Source: a bacterium UBP6_UBA1196
Lineage (GTDB): Bacteria; UBP6; UBA1177
Length of the DNA stretch: 54,054 nt
NCBI GenBank assembly: GCA_002310035.1
Contig: DBYC01000053.1
Location: 1 to 54,054 of the forward strand
Direction: 5' to 3'
Below, in pieces: positions 8,430-15,576 of this stretch. The position numbers and the translations under genes were made by a program. The notes beneath the pieces are model-generated. The model made no database searches and had not been told where the DNA came from. It saw nothing but the letters and a program-made list of their open reading frames with translations. The stretch's first letter is position 1. Each line of letters starts with the position of its first letter.

Positions 8430-9528
8430 TGTTCTTTCCGGAAAGCGATGCAAGCTGTTCAAGCACGGTTTCTTTGATTATGCTTCTCGCGTTTTTTTCC
8501 AGCCATTCGAAAACGGCCGCTTTTATTTCATTGTCAGGCTCCGTTTCCGTGTTTGCTGTTACGGTTTTTGCGGTTTGCCGCGGTTCTTCCGGTTTTTCAA
8601 TATCCTGCTTCGGAATAGGCGTGACTTTCGTGATTTCCGGCTTGTATTCGCTGCTGCTCTCCGTTTTGAATTCATTGTCGGAAGAGTCTCCGAAAAGGAA
8701 GTCGTCGAAATCGGAATTGTTTTCCACGGCTGCCGTCTGGTTTGCGGTGTTTTCAGCTTTCGGTTTCAGGTCGATTCCGGCAGCTTCAGGGACGGTGTTT
8801 CCGCTGGGTTCGGTTCTGAATTCATTCGAAAAAGAGTTTATGATACTGTCGATTTCGTTGTCATTGTCGTCGAAGGAAGAGGGCGGAACTTGAAAAGTTT
8901 TTTTCTCTTCCTGTCTGGTGCTGCTGACTGTTTCTGGCGAAAAATCCGCATTTTTTTTGTCTGTTACAGGCTGAAATTCCGCACTTCCTTTGTCTGTTGT
9001 TCCTGTTCCGTTGCTAAAGAAATCCTCTTCGTCGAAGGAATTACCGAAAAGATCGGATTCAGCTGTGTTTTCCGCTGGTTTATGGCCGGAAACGACTTCA
9101 TCGGAAGTAAGTTCGAAAGCCTCTTCGTTGTCCTCGAGTCCCGAAAGAATATCGTGGACGGTGTCTGTTTTTTCGTCTTCGTCATCGTTTTCGTTCGTTT
9201 CTTCGGGAAGAGGCGGAACCATCCTGTCGAAAACAGTCAGAAGTTCCGTTCTGTTGAAGTTTCTCGGCAGAGTCTTGATCTCGGCGTTTTTAGTGTTTGT
9301 CGAAAGGAGAAAAGGGATCCCCGTCGATTTCATCATTGCGATTATTCCCTGCGGAACAAGTGATTCCTCGGCTACTATAAGGTTGAATTTTTCCTGCTGA
9401 AGTTTTTCCAGAAATCCGTTCAGTGTGTCCTTTAGCATGATCCGCCAGTCTGAATCGTGCGTGTAATCCAGATATCTTTCGGTGATTACCGGATTCGTTT
9501 CCAAAATGAGCGCAGTTCTTGAAGCCAT
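8422..9528 (-). CDS. Receiver-like protein with long acidic linker and PopZ/DUF2497-like C-terminal helix
   Basis: 368 residues from ATG 9528, which has AGGAGG 6 bases upstream; the rluD stop lies just before it. Residues ~1-110 look like a degenerate response-regulator receiver fold: TALILETN in place of the usual acidic pocket, LIVAEESLV near the phospho-acceptor strand, and FLLSTN near the Thr/Ser strand. A consensus phospho-acceptor Asp is not obvious. Residues ~115-325 form a low-complexity Asp/Glu/Ser/Asn/Thr-rich linker. The last ~30 residues read VFEWLEKNARSIIKETVLEQ, which resembles the conserved C-terminal motif of PopZ/DUF2497 polar proteins. A scaffold or localisation role is possible, but this is inferred from motif likeness only. 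The gene sits between rluD and ruvX and overlaps ruvX. Confidence 0.8.
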   Translation of the reverse strand: MASRTALILETNPVITERYLDYTHDSDWRIMLKDTLNGFLEKLQQEKFNLIVAEESLVPQGIIAMMKSTGIPFLLSTNTKNAEIKTLPRNFNRTELLTVFDRMVPPLPEETNENDDEDEKTDTVHDILSGLEDNEEAFELTSDEVVSGHKPAENTAESDLFGNSFDEEDFFSNGTGTTDKGSAEFQPVTDKKNADFSPETVSSTRQEEKKTFQVPPSSFDDNDNEIDSIINSFSNEFRTEPSGNTVPEAAGIDLKPKAENTANQTAAVENNSDFDDFLFGDSSDNEFKTESSSEYKPEITKVTPIPKQDIEKPEEPRQTAKTVTANTETEPDNEIKAAVFEWLEKNARSIIKETVLEQLASLSGKNND

Positions 9529-9529
9529 T

Positions 9530-10492
9530 CTATCCTCCTGAAATCGTTTCAAAATATTGTCGGATTATATTCATGTCGTCTGGTAAGTCTGATTTGAACA
9601 GAAAATCTTCGCCCGAAATCGAAAAACCTAGAACTCCTGCGTGAAGCAGCTGCCGCCCCGATGCGGCAAGCAGTTTGTTCAGGGGAGAATCGGGCGATTT
9701 GCGTAACCCGCCGTAAAGTTCGTCATTCACTATCGGATGTCCAAGAAATTTCATGTGCATCCTGATCTGATGTGTCCGCCCTGTTTCAAGCGTGATTCTA
9801 AGCAGTGACGCGTATTTGTATTCATCAATGACTTCGTAGTGCGTCACAGCCTTTCTTCCGTTTTTTACATCGGGCGAGAAGCGGAGACGGTTTTTCGGAT
9901 CCCTTCCGTGGAATGTTGCAACAGTTCCTTTCCGATCCTTCAGTTTTCCCCACACGATGCATGTGTATTCGCGTTTTATGTCATGGCGGGCAAATTTTTC
10001 GGAAAGTTCCTCGAGCGTTTTTTCATTTTTCGCGACGACGAGCAGCCCCGAAGTGTCCTTGTCTATTCTGTGGACAAGCCCGGCTCTGAAATCCGGTGAT
10101 CTAAAAGCTTTTTCCTCCAAATTCAAGTGGCGGACTATTCCGTTGAGCAGCGTTCCTTTCGGATGTCCGTTGCCGGGATGGACAAGCAGTCCTGCAGGTT
10201 TGTTCACGATCAGAAAATTGTCATTCTCAAAAACAATGTCAAGCGGAATATCTTCCGGCTCGGCTGAAACCTGTTCCGGACTGTCGATTTCAAATTCTAT
10301 CAAATCACCTTTTGCTAATTTACAAGTGCTTGATTTTGTTGTTATTTTGCCATTTATTGAAAGGTTCTCCGCACGAATGTTTTTTTGAACCTGTGATCTT
10401 GAAATTCCGAGGATCGAAGAGAGAAGCGTATCGATTCTTGAAATCTCGTTTCTGCAAAGTGAAAAAGCTATAGAAGAACCGTAAAAATCCAA
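9530..10492 (-). CDS. rluD: RluA/RluD-family 23S rRNA pseudouridine synthase
   Basis: 320 residues. An S4 RNA-binding domain at ~18-72 (RIDTLLSSILGISRSQVQK) is followed by the pseudouridine synthase domain. The catalytic motif is HRIDKDTSGLLVVA, with predicted catalytic D144. The GRTHQIRMHMKFLGHPIVND motif near 240-260 is also typical. RluD makes pseudouridines in helix 69 of 23S rRNA; other RluA-type enzymes modify other sites, so the exact target is uncertain. The start is a TTG with a GAAGGTG site five bases before it. It is the first gene of the minus-strand operon running to 2525, with a predicted promoter at 10524-10551. Confidence 0.9.
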   Translation of the reverse strand: MDFYGSSIAFSLCRNEISRIDTLLSSILGISRSQVQKNIRAENLSINGKITTKSSTCKLAKGDLIEFEIDSPEQVSAEPEDIPLDIVFENDNFLIVNKPAGLLVHPGNGHPKGTLLNGIVRHLNLEEKAFRSPDFRAGLVHRIDKDTSGLLVVAKNEKTLEELSEKFARHDIKREYTCIVWGKLKDRKGTVATFHGRDPKNRLRFSPDVKNGRKAVTHYEVIDEYKYASLLRITLETGRTHQIRMHMKFLGHPIVNDELYGGLRKSPDSPLNKLLAASGRQLLHAGVLGFSISGEDFLFKSDLPDDMNIIRQYFETISGG

Positions 10493-10523
10493 AACTGCAC
10501 CTTCATGCCAAAAATCAGGTGTA

Positions 10524-10551
10524 ATTATGTTTTTTATATAAACAAAAGCAA
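10524..10551 (-). promoter_or_regulatory. Predicted sigma-70 type promoter for the rluD operon
   Basis: On the minus strand TTGCTT (10551-10546), a 16-bp spacer and CATAAT (10529-10524) precede the rluD start by about 30 bp. Confidence 0.5.
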
Positions 10552-10568
10552 GGAAAATGTTGTCGTTT

Positions 10569-11717
10569 TTATTCGATGTTGTGAACGCAGCGGTAATAAA
10601 TTTCGTAGTTGTTATTGGTGGCCGAATAACCTATTTCACCATTTTTAAAACCTACGTACCATGCCTGTGTCGGGTCGTATCCTATAGTGGTCGCCGACCA
10701 TAATTTCCCTTTTTCTCCGAACGGGCTGTGTTCTACGGAAGTGGAACATATGTCTCCGAATACTTTCTTGCAGGATTGATTTGTGTAGCAGATAAGAGAT
10801 TCATGCTCTAAATAAGGGCATTCATTCGTTACCCTGCAGTTTCCGCCGGGTTCAGTGGTTGTGCAGTTTCTGATGACCGTTCTGAGTTCGTTGATCGTCG
10901 GCAGTCTCCAGCCGCTGGTGAATGTTCCTTCTTTGTGTTTTGCACATTTTGATTTTGCTGTGTCCAAATCGGTAGTATCAGCGGATCTGGAAGACCAGAT
11001 AAGATTGCCTGATTTACAGGGGGTAGCCGGATTGACAGAGCATTCATGCAGTCCCTCTTCACCGCTGCCGGTATCGGCGTCGGTGTCCTCGTCGCTGGAT
11101 TCCGCAGAGTCTGCATCATCTGTATCGCTGTCGGCGTCTTCATCTCCAGATTCCGCAGAATCTGAATCATCGGCATCGCTGTCAGCGTCTTCGTCACCGG
11201 ATTCCGCAGAATCTGAATCATCGGTATCGCTGTCAGCGTCCTCGTCGCCGGATTCCGCAGAGTCTGCATCATCAGCATCACTGTCATCGCTGTCCGTTAG
11301 GTCGTTGTCAGTTGTGTCTGAATCAGAGGAGTCGTTGTCGGAGTCATCTTCCGGAGTCGTTTCGTCTTCATCGGGATCCGTGATGAAGGAATCCGAATCT
11401 GATGTTTCTTCATCCGGTGCGGTAGTATCGGCATCTTCATCTGTATCTTCCTGCGTTGTGCCGGTGTCGGTACCAGTATCCGTGTCTGTATCGATATCTG
11501 TGTCTGCACTGATATCGCCGGTATCTGCCGTATCGGTGCCGGTATCTGCTGTATCCGTGTTGGTGTCTCCGGTATCCGTTGTGTCGTTATCAGAAGTTCC
11601 GGTGTCGGAAGTGTCTGAACCTGTGTCTGCCGGAAAAATGTCCTCTTCATTATGTTTTGAGCATGAAGCAAGGATAAACAGGCTGAAAATCGAGAAAACA
11701 ATAAAAAACTTTTTCAT
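10569..11717 (-). CDS. DUF1566 (Lcl C-terminal domain) lipoprotein with long Asp/Ser/Thr repeat linker
   Basis: 382 residues. A GAGAGGAG site precedes ATG 11717. Residues 1-19 form a lipoprotein signal with lipobox ILASC. Residues ~25-235 are almost only Asp, Ser, Thr, Glu, Ala and Gly. They first hold irregular TDTGTDTADTG-type repeats and then four copies of a 17-residue unit, DSAESGDEDADSDTDDS. The C-terminal ~145 residues are a DUF1566 domain, recognised by LIWSSRSA, GWRLPTINELRTVI, LWSAT, WYVGFKNGEIG and YRCV. The linker is probably a flexible, possibly Ca-binding stalk that presents the domain outside the membrane. The function of DUF1566 is unknown. A shorter relative is at 14742-15230. 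The gene has its own promoter (11757-11784). Confidence 0.88.
   Translation of the reverse strand: MKKFFIVFSIFSLFILASCSKHNEEDIFPADTGSDTSDTGTSDNDTTDTGDTNTDTADTGTDTADTGDISADTDIDTDTDTGTDTGTTQEDTDEDADTTAPDEETSDSDSFITDPDEDETTPEDDSDNDSSDSDTTDNDLTDSDDSDADDADSAESGDEDADSDTDDSDSAESGDEDADSDADDSDSAESGDEDADSDTDDADSAESSDEDTDADTGSGEEGLHECSVNPATPCKSGNLIWSSRSADTTDLDTAKSKCAKHKEGTFTSGWRLPTINELRTVIRNCTTTEPGGNCRVTNECPYLEHESLICYTNQSCKKVFGDICSTSVEHSPFGEKGKLWSATTIGYDPTQAWYVGFKNGEIGYSATNNNYEIYYRCVHNIE
11098..11286 (-). repeat. 51-bp tandem repeat, about four copies, inside a lipoprotein gene
   Basis: Units begin at 11098, 11149, 11200 and 11251, each starting with GATTCCGCAGA on the plus strand, and differ by a few substitutions. 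The fourth unit decays after about 36 bp. The unit length is a multiple of three, so copy-number change would lengthen or shorten the Asp/Ser-rich stalk without a frameshift. Confidence 0.9.
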
Positions 11718-11756
11718 AAGACTCCTCTCAAAAACAAAAAATCAAAAAAGCCGTTA

Positions 11757-11784
11757 ATTATAGGGAAAAAATTGAAAAAGGCAA
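11757..11784 (-). promoter_or_regulatory. Predicted sigma-70 type promoter for the DUF1566 lipoprotein at 10569-11717
   Basis: On the minus strand TTGCCT (11784-11779), 16 bp, and a perfect TATAAT (11762-11757) lie about 40 bp upstream of the ATG. Confidence 0.55.
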
Positions 11785-11794
11785 GGTTTTGTTC

Positions 11795-11895
11795 TTTTTG
11801 CCGCCTGTCGAAATCTCGATTTGCTGCTGTCGACATATCGATCCGCCGACGTCGATATATCGAAATATCGACAGATAATCGGCGGCGTCAAAAAA
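11795..11895. repeat. Intergenic structured element with repeated TCGA-type motifs upstream of htpG
   Basis: The ~100-bp stretch starts with TTTTTGCCGCC and ends with GGCGGCGTCAAAAAA, so its ends are inverted repeats. In between are several TCGA/ATATCGA motifs, including an exact 8-bp inverted repeat GTCGATAT / ATATCGAC at 11851-11872 with a 6-base loop. A similarly built element lies at 18444-18526. It lies just upstream of the htpG promoter, between divergent genes. Its role is unknown; it might be an operator array or a mobile palindromic element. Confidence 0.5.
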
Positions 11896-11900
11896 GAGCC

Positions 11901-11928
11901 TTGACTTTGGTCGATCCGTTCCTATATA
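11901..11928 (+). promoter_or_regulatory. Predicted sigma-70 type promoter of htpG
   Basis: TTGACT (11901-11906), 16-bp spacer, TATATA (11923-11928), about 42 bp before the htpG ATG. No CIRCE palindrome and no clear heat-shock sigma-32 pattern were seen nearby. Confidence 0.6.
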
Positions 11929-11970
11929 TCACCGCGGTTTTTTTTATTATGTTTTTTTTCGGAGGAGAAA

Positions 11971-13920
11971 ATGGCTGAAAAAAGTTTCAAGGCCGAGACC
12001 AAAAAACTGCTTGACCTTATGATCAATTCGATCTACACGAACCGCGAGATTTTCCTGAGAGAACTTATTTCAAACGCGAGCGACGCGATAGACAAACTTA
12101 AATTCAAATCGTTGACTGAACCTGATCTTTTGAAAGAGTGCGACGAACCTGAGATCAGGATAACACCGGATAAGGAACTTAAAACACTGACGATTTCCGA
12201 TAACGGAATCGGCATGAGCTACAACGATGTTGTTGAAAACATCGGAACTATCGCCCACAGCGGCTCGAAAGAGTTTTTTGAAAAAATGGCTGCCGAAAAA
12301 GGTGAAGGCGAAAAGAACGCAGCCGAATTCATCGGTCAGTTCGGTGTCGGTTTCTACAGCGCTTTCATGGTTGCCGACAGAGTGAAAATCAAAACGAGAG
12401 CTGCGGGTGCTCCTGCTTCGGAAGGTGTTGTCTGGGAATCGAAAGGCGACGGCGTCTACACGATCGACAAGACTGAAATCGACAAGTGCGGAACAGAGAT
12501 CACCCTTTACCTCAAGAACGATGCGGTGAAAGAGATGATGCTTCTCGACAGATACGAGCTTGAGGAACTTGTTTCGAAATACAGCGATTTCATCCGCTAC
12601 CCGATAAAAATGATGATCGAAAATGAAGTTCCGGAAGAAAAAGACGCTGACGGAAACGTCACGAAAGAGAAGGAGACTGTTCTTGAGGACAAGACTCTGA
12701 ACTCGATGAAACCGCTCTGGAACAGGGAAAAGTCCGATGTAAAGGAAGAGGAATACAAGGAATTTTACCGCCACACTTTCCATTCCTACGACGAGCCGAT
12801 GGACGTGATCCAGACGAAAGGCGAGGGACAGGTCGAATACACCGCGCTCCTTTTCATCCCGTCCGAAACGCCGTTCAACTTCTATTCGTCGCAGTTTGAA
12901 AGAGGCCTCGCGCTTTACTGCAAGCAGATCTTCATCATGGAAAAATGCAAGGATCTGATCCCCGAATACCTCGGTTTTGTAAAAGGTGTCGTCGACAGTC
13001 CCGATTTTTCGCTCAACATTTCGCGTGAGATCCTTCAGCACAGCAGCCAGCTCAGGATAATCTCGAAAAACCTCGAGAAAAAGATACTTGCTTCGCTCAA
13101 ATACATGCTCGAAAACGACCGTGAGAAATACATCAAATTCTGGAAGGAGTTCGGCCGCGCGATGAAGGCAGGCGTTTACTCCGATTTCGGTGCTCACAAG
13201 GAAAAGTTGCAGGATCTTCTTCTTTTCGAATCGTCGAAATGTGACGGAATGACGACTTTGGGCGAATACGTCAAGAGGATGCCGGAAGGACAGAAGGAAA
13301 TATACTACGCGGCAGGAAAGGACAAAGAATCCATCGCCGGGATACCGCAGATGGAAGTTGTCAGCGAAAAAGGCTACGAAGTTCTCTACTTCACTGATAA
13401 GATCGATGAATTCGCTTCAACCATGCTCGTAAATTATCAGGAAAAACCGCTCAAAAACATCGCGGCGGAAGACCTGAATCTCGACACAGACGAAGAAAAA
13501 AAGGCGAAAGAAGAAAAACGCAAAGAGAAAGAGGAAGAGAGCAAATCTCTGCTTGAAACCATCAAAAAATATCTGGGAAGCGAAGTGAGCGAAGTGCGCC
13601 TTTCGTCAAGGCTCAAAAACAGCGCAGTCTGCCTTGTAAGCGGCGCAGGACTCAGCCTTAACATGGAGCAGGTCCTTTCGGAAGCGACAATGTCGAGCAT
13701 GCCTTCTCCGAAAGCGCAGAGGATCCTGGAAATCAATCCTGACCACAAGATTTTTGAAAAACTTACCGAGATTTACAATGCCGATCCTGAATCTCCGAAA
13801 CTCAAAGATATGGCGGAAGTTCTCTACGACCAGGCACTTATCATCGAAGGGATCACACCGAAAAATCCGGTAAAATTCGCAAACCAGATTTCGTCACTTC
13901 TGTCAGAAATTTCGTTATAA
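11971..13920 (+). CDS. htpG: Molecular chaperone HtpG (Hsp90 family)
   Basis: 649 residues, a normal bacterial length. The ATG follows GGAGGAGAAA. The N-terminal GHKL ATPase domain shows NREIFLRELISNASDAIDKL (ATP-contacting Glu/Asn at ~31 and 35), DNGIGM at 77-82 and IGQFGVGFYSAFMVADRV near 117. The middle domain has the PLWNR-type region and SLNISREILQ with the catalytic-loop Arg. The C-terminal dimerisation domain follows a Lys/Glu-rich linker near 505-525. HtpG is a cytosolic ATP-driven chaperone. The gene stands alone under its own promoter. The REP palindrome just downstream (13941-13962) may serve as a bidirectional stop signal. Confidence 0.97.
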   Translation: MAEKSFKAETKKLLDLMINSIYTNREIFLRELISNASDAIDKLKFKSLTEPDLLKECDEPEIRITPDKELKTLTISDNGIGMSYNDVVENIGTIAHSGSKEFFEKMAAEKGEGEKNAAEFIGQFGVGFYSAFMVADRVKIKTRAAGAPASEGVVWESKGDGVYTIDKTEIDKCGTEITLYLKNDAVKEMMLLDRYELEELVSKYSDFIRYPIKMMIENEVPEEKDADGNVTKEKETVLEDKTLNSMKPLWNREKSDVKEEEYKEFYRHTFHSYDEPMDVIQTKGEGQVEYTALLFIPSETPFNFYSSQFERGLALYCKQIFIMEKCKDLIPEYLGFVKGVVDSPDFSLNISREILQHSSQLRIISKNLEKKILASLKYMLENDREKYIKFWKEFGRAMKAGVYSDFGAHKEKLQDLLLFESSKCDGMTTLGEYVKRMPEGQKEIYYAAGKDKESIAGIPQMEVVSEKGYEVLYFTDKIDEFASTMLVNYQEKPLKNIAAEDLNLDTDEEKKAKEEKRKEKEEESKSLLETIKKYLGSEVSEVRLSSRLKNSAVCLVSGAGLSLNMEQVLSEATMSSMPSPKAQRILEINPDHKIFEKLTEIYNADPESPKLKDMAEVLYDQALIIEGITPKNPVKFANQISSLLSEISL

Positions 13921-13940
13921 GGATGGGGAAAATTGGTAAA

Positions 13941-13962
13941 GAGACGTTTCAGGAAACGTCTC
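13941..13962. repeat. REP-like palindrome at the 3' end of the RAYT gene
   Basis: A 22-nt palindrome with arms GAGACGTTTC / GAAACGTCTC around AG. On the right side it is flanked by TAC, so the minus strand reads GTAG next to the hairpin. A GTAG-type tetranucleotide beside the hairpin is typical of REP elements recognised by RAYT transposases. The RAYT stop codon falls inside it. The same 22 nt recur at 44957-44978 and, inverted, at 14187-14208. Confidence 0.8.
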
Positions 13963-14587
13963 TACAAAAACAATCTTCTTCCCATCTTTTCACATTGTTT
14001 TTGATATACTCAGAAACAAGATCTAATTCTTTCTGATTTCTGATTATATGGTCATGAAAACCGGATTGCCATGCAAATTCAATATTATTTTGCTTTGCAA
14101 AGCGCGTTACCGACTGTTTGAATTGACGTATCACGACAGACAACCACGATTGTTTGTTTGTGGCACATTCCATTCCCTTTGTTGTAGAGACGTTTCCTGA
14201 AACGTCTCCTCCTGTTTCTGAAACGTCTCCTGTTTGTGAAACCTCTCCTGTTTGTGAAATGTTTTCTAAAACAGGAATATCCCGTTTTTTATGCGGCAGT
14301 CTGCCGATGTCAATCGACACGATAAGATGAACGTGGTTCGGCATTACCGTCCATAAAGGTATTTCTGCATATAAATGGTGTTCATGAATCCTCTCCATTC
14401 TTTGTCTTACATATTTTCCAGTTTCAGATAGAATCATTTCGTTATTTTCGATTGTTCCGAAAAAATATTCTCTATTTTTGGTGCAAATGGTCACAAAATA
14501 AAATCCGTCATCATAATCATGCCATTTCGCCCGTGCCGAATCTATGCGGTATTTGTTCCTAAATTTCTCGCAATCTATTGTAAACAT
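13949..14587 (-). CDS. REP-associated tyrosine transposase (RAYT, Y1/HUH superfamily)
   Basis: 212 residues. ATG 14587 has a GGAGA upstream. The Y1_Tnp/RAYT hallmarks are YFVTICTKNREYFFG near the N-terminus, the HUH metal motif in MPNHVHLIV, and the QSGFHDHIIRN...YIKNN region with the likely nucleophilic Tyr. RAYTs nick and join single-stranded DNA at REP palindromes. Cognate-looking REPs are found at the 3' end of this gene, inside the gene, and in the adaptor gene at 44121. Residues ~110-140 (TGEVSQ, TGDVSE, TGGDVSGNVS) are the translation of internal REP repeats and lie between the HUH and Tyr motifs. Both motifs remain in frame, so the protein may still be active. Confidence 0.88.
   Translation of the reverse strand: MFTIDCEKFRNKYRIDSARAKWHDYDDGFYFVTICTKNREYFFGTIENNEMILSETGKYVRQRMERIHEHHLYAEIPLWTVMPNHVHLIVSIDIGRLPHKKRDIPVLENISQTGEVSQTGDVSETGGDVSGNVSTTKGMECATNKQSWLSVVIRQFKQSVTRFAKQNNIEFAWQSGFHDHIIRNQKELDLVSEYIKNNVKRWEEDCFCRDVS
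14184..14260. repeat. REP element and decayed REP-derived direct repeats inside the RAYT coding sequence
   Basis: A full GTAG + 22-nt palindrome lies at 14184-14208. It is followed by three diverging ~18-bp direct copies of the TCCTGTTTCTGAAACGTC type up to about 14260. All are in frame with the host gene. The palindrome is the exact reverse complement of the copies at 13941 and 44957. Confidence 0.75.
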
Positions 14588-14741
14588 TGCACATTTCTCC
14601 GTAAACACAAAATACCACTTTATTCATCTTTGCCAACCGAAACTTGAAGTTGTTTTTAATGATAATCCTTGTTAAGTCAACAAAAATCTGATTTTGGAAA
14701 ATTTGTTCGTGGCTTGTCGAAGCAAAATACGACCGCGAGAC

Positions 14742-15230
14742 CTATCTTACACAGCGGACCCAGAGCTTGGTACTCTTATTGAGGTAGCCCACATCCCCAG
14801 TGAGAAAACCCACATTCCAAGCGATATTGGAATTATCGGATTCAGATGAAGACCAAAGAGTAATATTCTCATCATCACCCAGAAGGCTGTAATGTCCGCC
14901 ATCGTCGCAATGACAGTCATTTAAGCTCCAGTCATCCAGAGAGAGATGATCAGGGGCTGAAATAGCGCATGAACCGCCTGTCTGCGAATTTTGACAGTTT
15001 TGAATAAGCGTTCTTAACTCGTTTATATTCGGAAGCCGCCAGTCGGAATATCCGCATTCGTTCAACCCGTCACAGTAATCAAGTGCTTCCTGCCACTCCA
15101 TGGTATCCGATGACAGTGGCGACCACCAGCCGCTGTTGATTGTTGCGCAGTTTCCTGAATTATCGCCGCCGCCGCAACCAATCATCAAAACCATTGCAAT
15201 CATTGCAAAACAAACAAAAAATCTTTTCAT
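14742..15230 (-). CDS. Short DUF1566 (Lcl C-terminal domain) lipoprotein
   Basis: 162 residues. ATG 15230 follows a strong GGGGAGG; an in-frame start five codons upstream is less likely. The N-terminus is a lipoprotein signal with lipobox MIGC followed by GGG. After a very short Asn/Ser linker comes a DUF1566 domain: WWSPLSSDTMEWQEAL, DWRLPNINELRTLIQNC, LWSSSESD, AWNVGFLTGDVGY and WVRCVR. It is a relative of the 382-residue protein at 10569-11717 but lacks the long acidic stalk. The domain has several Cys residues, in keeping with export. No function is known. Confidence 0.87.
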   Translation of the reverse strand: MKRFFVCFAMIAMVLMIGCGGGDNSGNCATINSGWWSPLSSDTMEWQEALDYCDGLNECGYSDWRLPNINELRTLIQNCQNSQTGGSCAISAPDHLSLDDWSLNDCHCDDGGHYSLLGDDENITLWSSSESDNSNIAWNVGFLTGDVGYLNKSTKLWVRCVR

Positions 15231-15576
15231 ACTAAACCTCCCCAATAAAAAAAGTTTCTAAAATTATTGAATCTTTTGTAGAAGAACTTGATTGCATTGT
15301 GCCTCGAAAAAACCTCGCTTCTAACCCATCTCCGGAGAGGGAAATTAAAAACGAAAAATTTTAGAGAGATGCACTTGAAAGGCAAGTTTTTGCAGGCGAG
15401 CCACCCGCGCTCCGGCAAATATTCCCATCGCCGTATTGTAGAGGTTGGATGAGGTCGGAGATTTTTAATTATTTGTCGTTTAACGGTGGTAAAGTTAAAA
15501 AAAAACAGACATTGCCACCTTTAACTTGCGTTTTTCTCGAATTTTCGTAAAGTAGAAAGACTTTGTGGAGGTTGTG
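15231..15576. other. Intergenic region without a supported gene
   Basis: 346 bp between divergent genes. No ORF here has a convincing start or family. It contains a small CTCC/GGAG hairpin near 15330, the start region of the DUF1566 lipoprotein on the minus strand, and a weak promoter for the ATPase gene at its right end. It may be remnant sequence next to the RAYT locus. Confidence 0.5.
15526..15553 (+). promoter_or_regulatory. Possible sigma-70 type promoter for the DUF4143 ATPase gene
   Basis: TTGCGT (15526-15531), 16 bp, TAAAGT (15548-15553), 23 bp before the start codon. The hexamers match only moderately. Confidence 0.35.

Noticed and set aside
8179..9363. 394-residue ORF on the plus strand opposite ruvX and the receiver-like gene
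   Set aside because: It crosses two well-supported genes, and its Phe/Cys/Arg-rich composition is typical of a reverse frame.
11098..11301. Regular repeats that could look like a CRISPR array
   Set aside because: The units are contiguous without unique spacers, are a multiple of three long and encode an acidic stalk.
10855..11757. 300-residue Ser/Val-rich ORF on the plus strand
   Set aside because: It is the antisense of the Asp/Ser repeat linker of the lipoprotein gene; low complexity in one frame forces a long open frame in the other.
11718..11970. CIRCE element or sigma-32 promoter upstream of htpG
   Set aside because: The TTAGCACTC/GAGTGCTAA palindrome is absent. The TCGATAT inverted repeat is different in sequence.
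12070..13197. 375-residue ORF opposite htpG
   Set aside because: It lies wholly inside the conserved htpG gene, has no ribosome-binding site and no recognisable domain.
13941..13962. The palindrome after htpG as a plain Rho-independent terminator
   Set aside because: There is no U-run after either arm, and identical copies inside two coding regions point to a REP element; it might still affect transcript ends.
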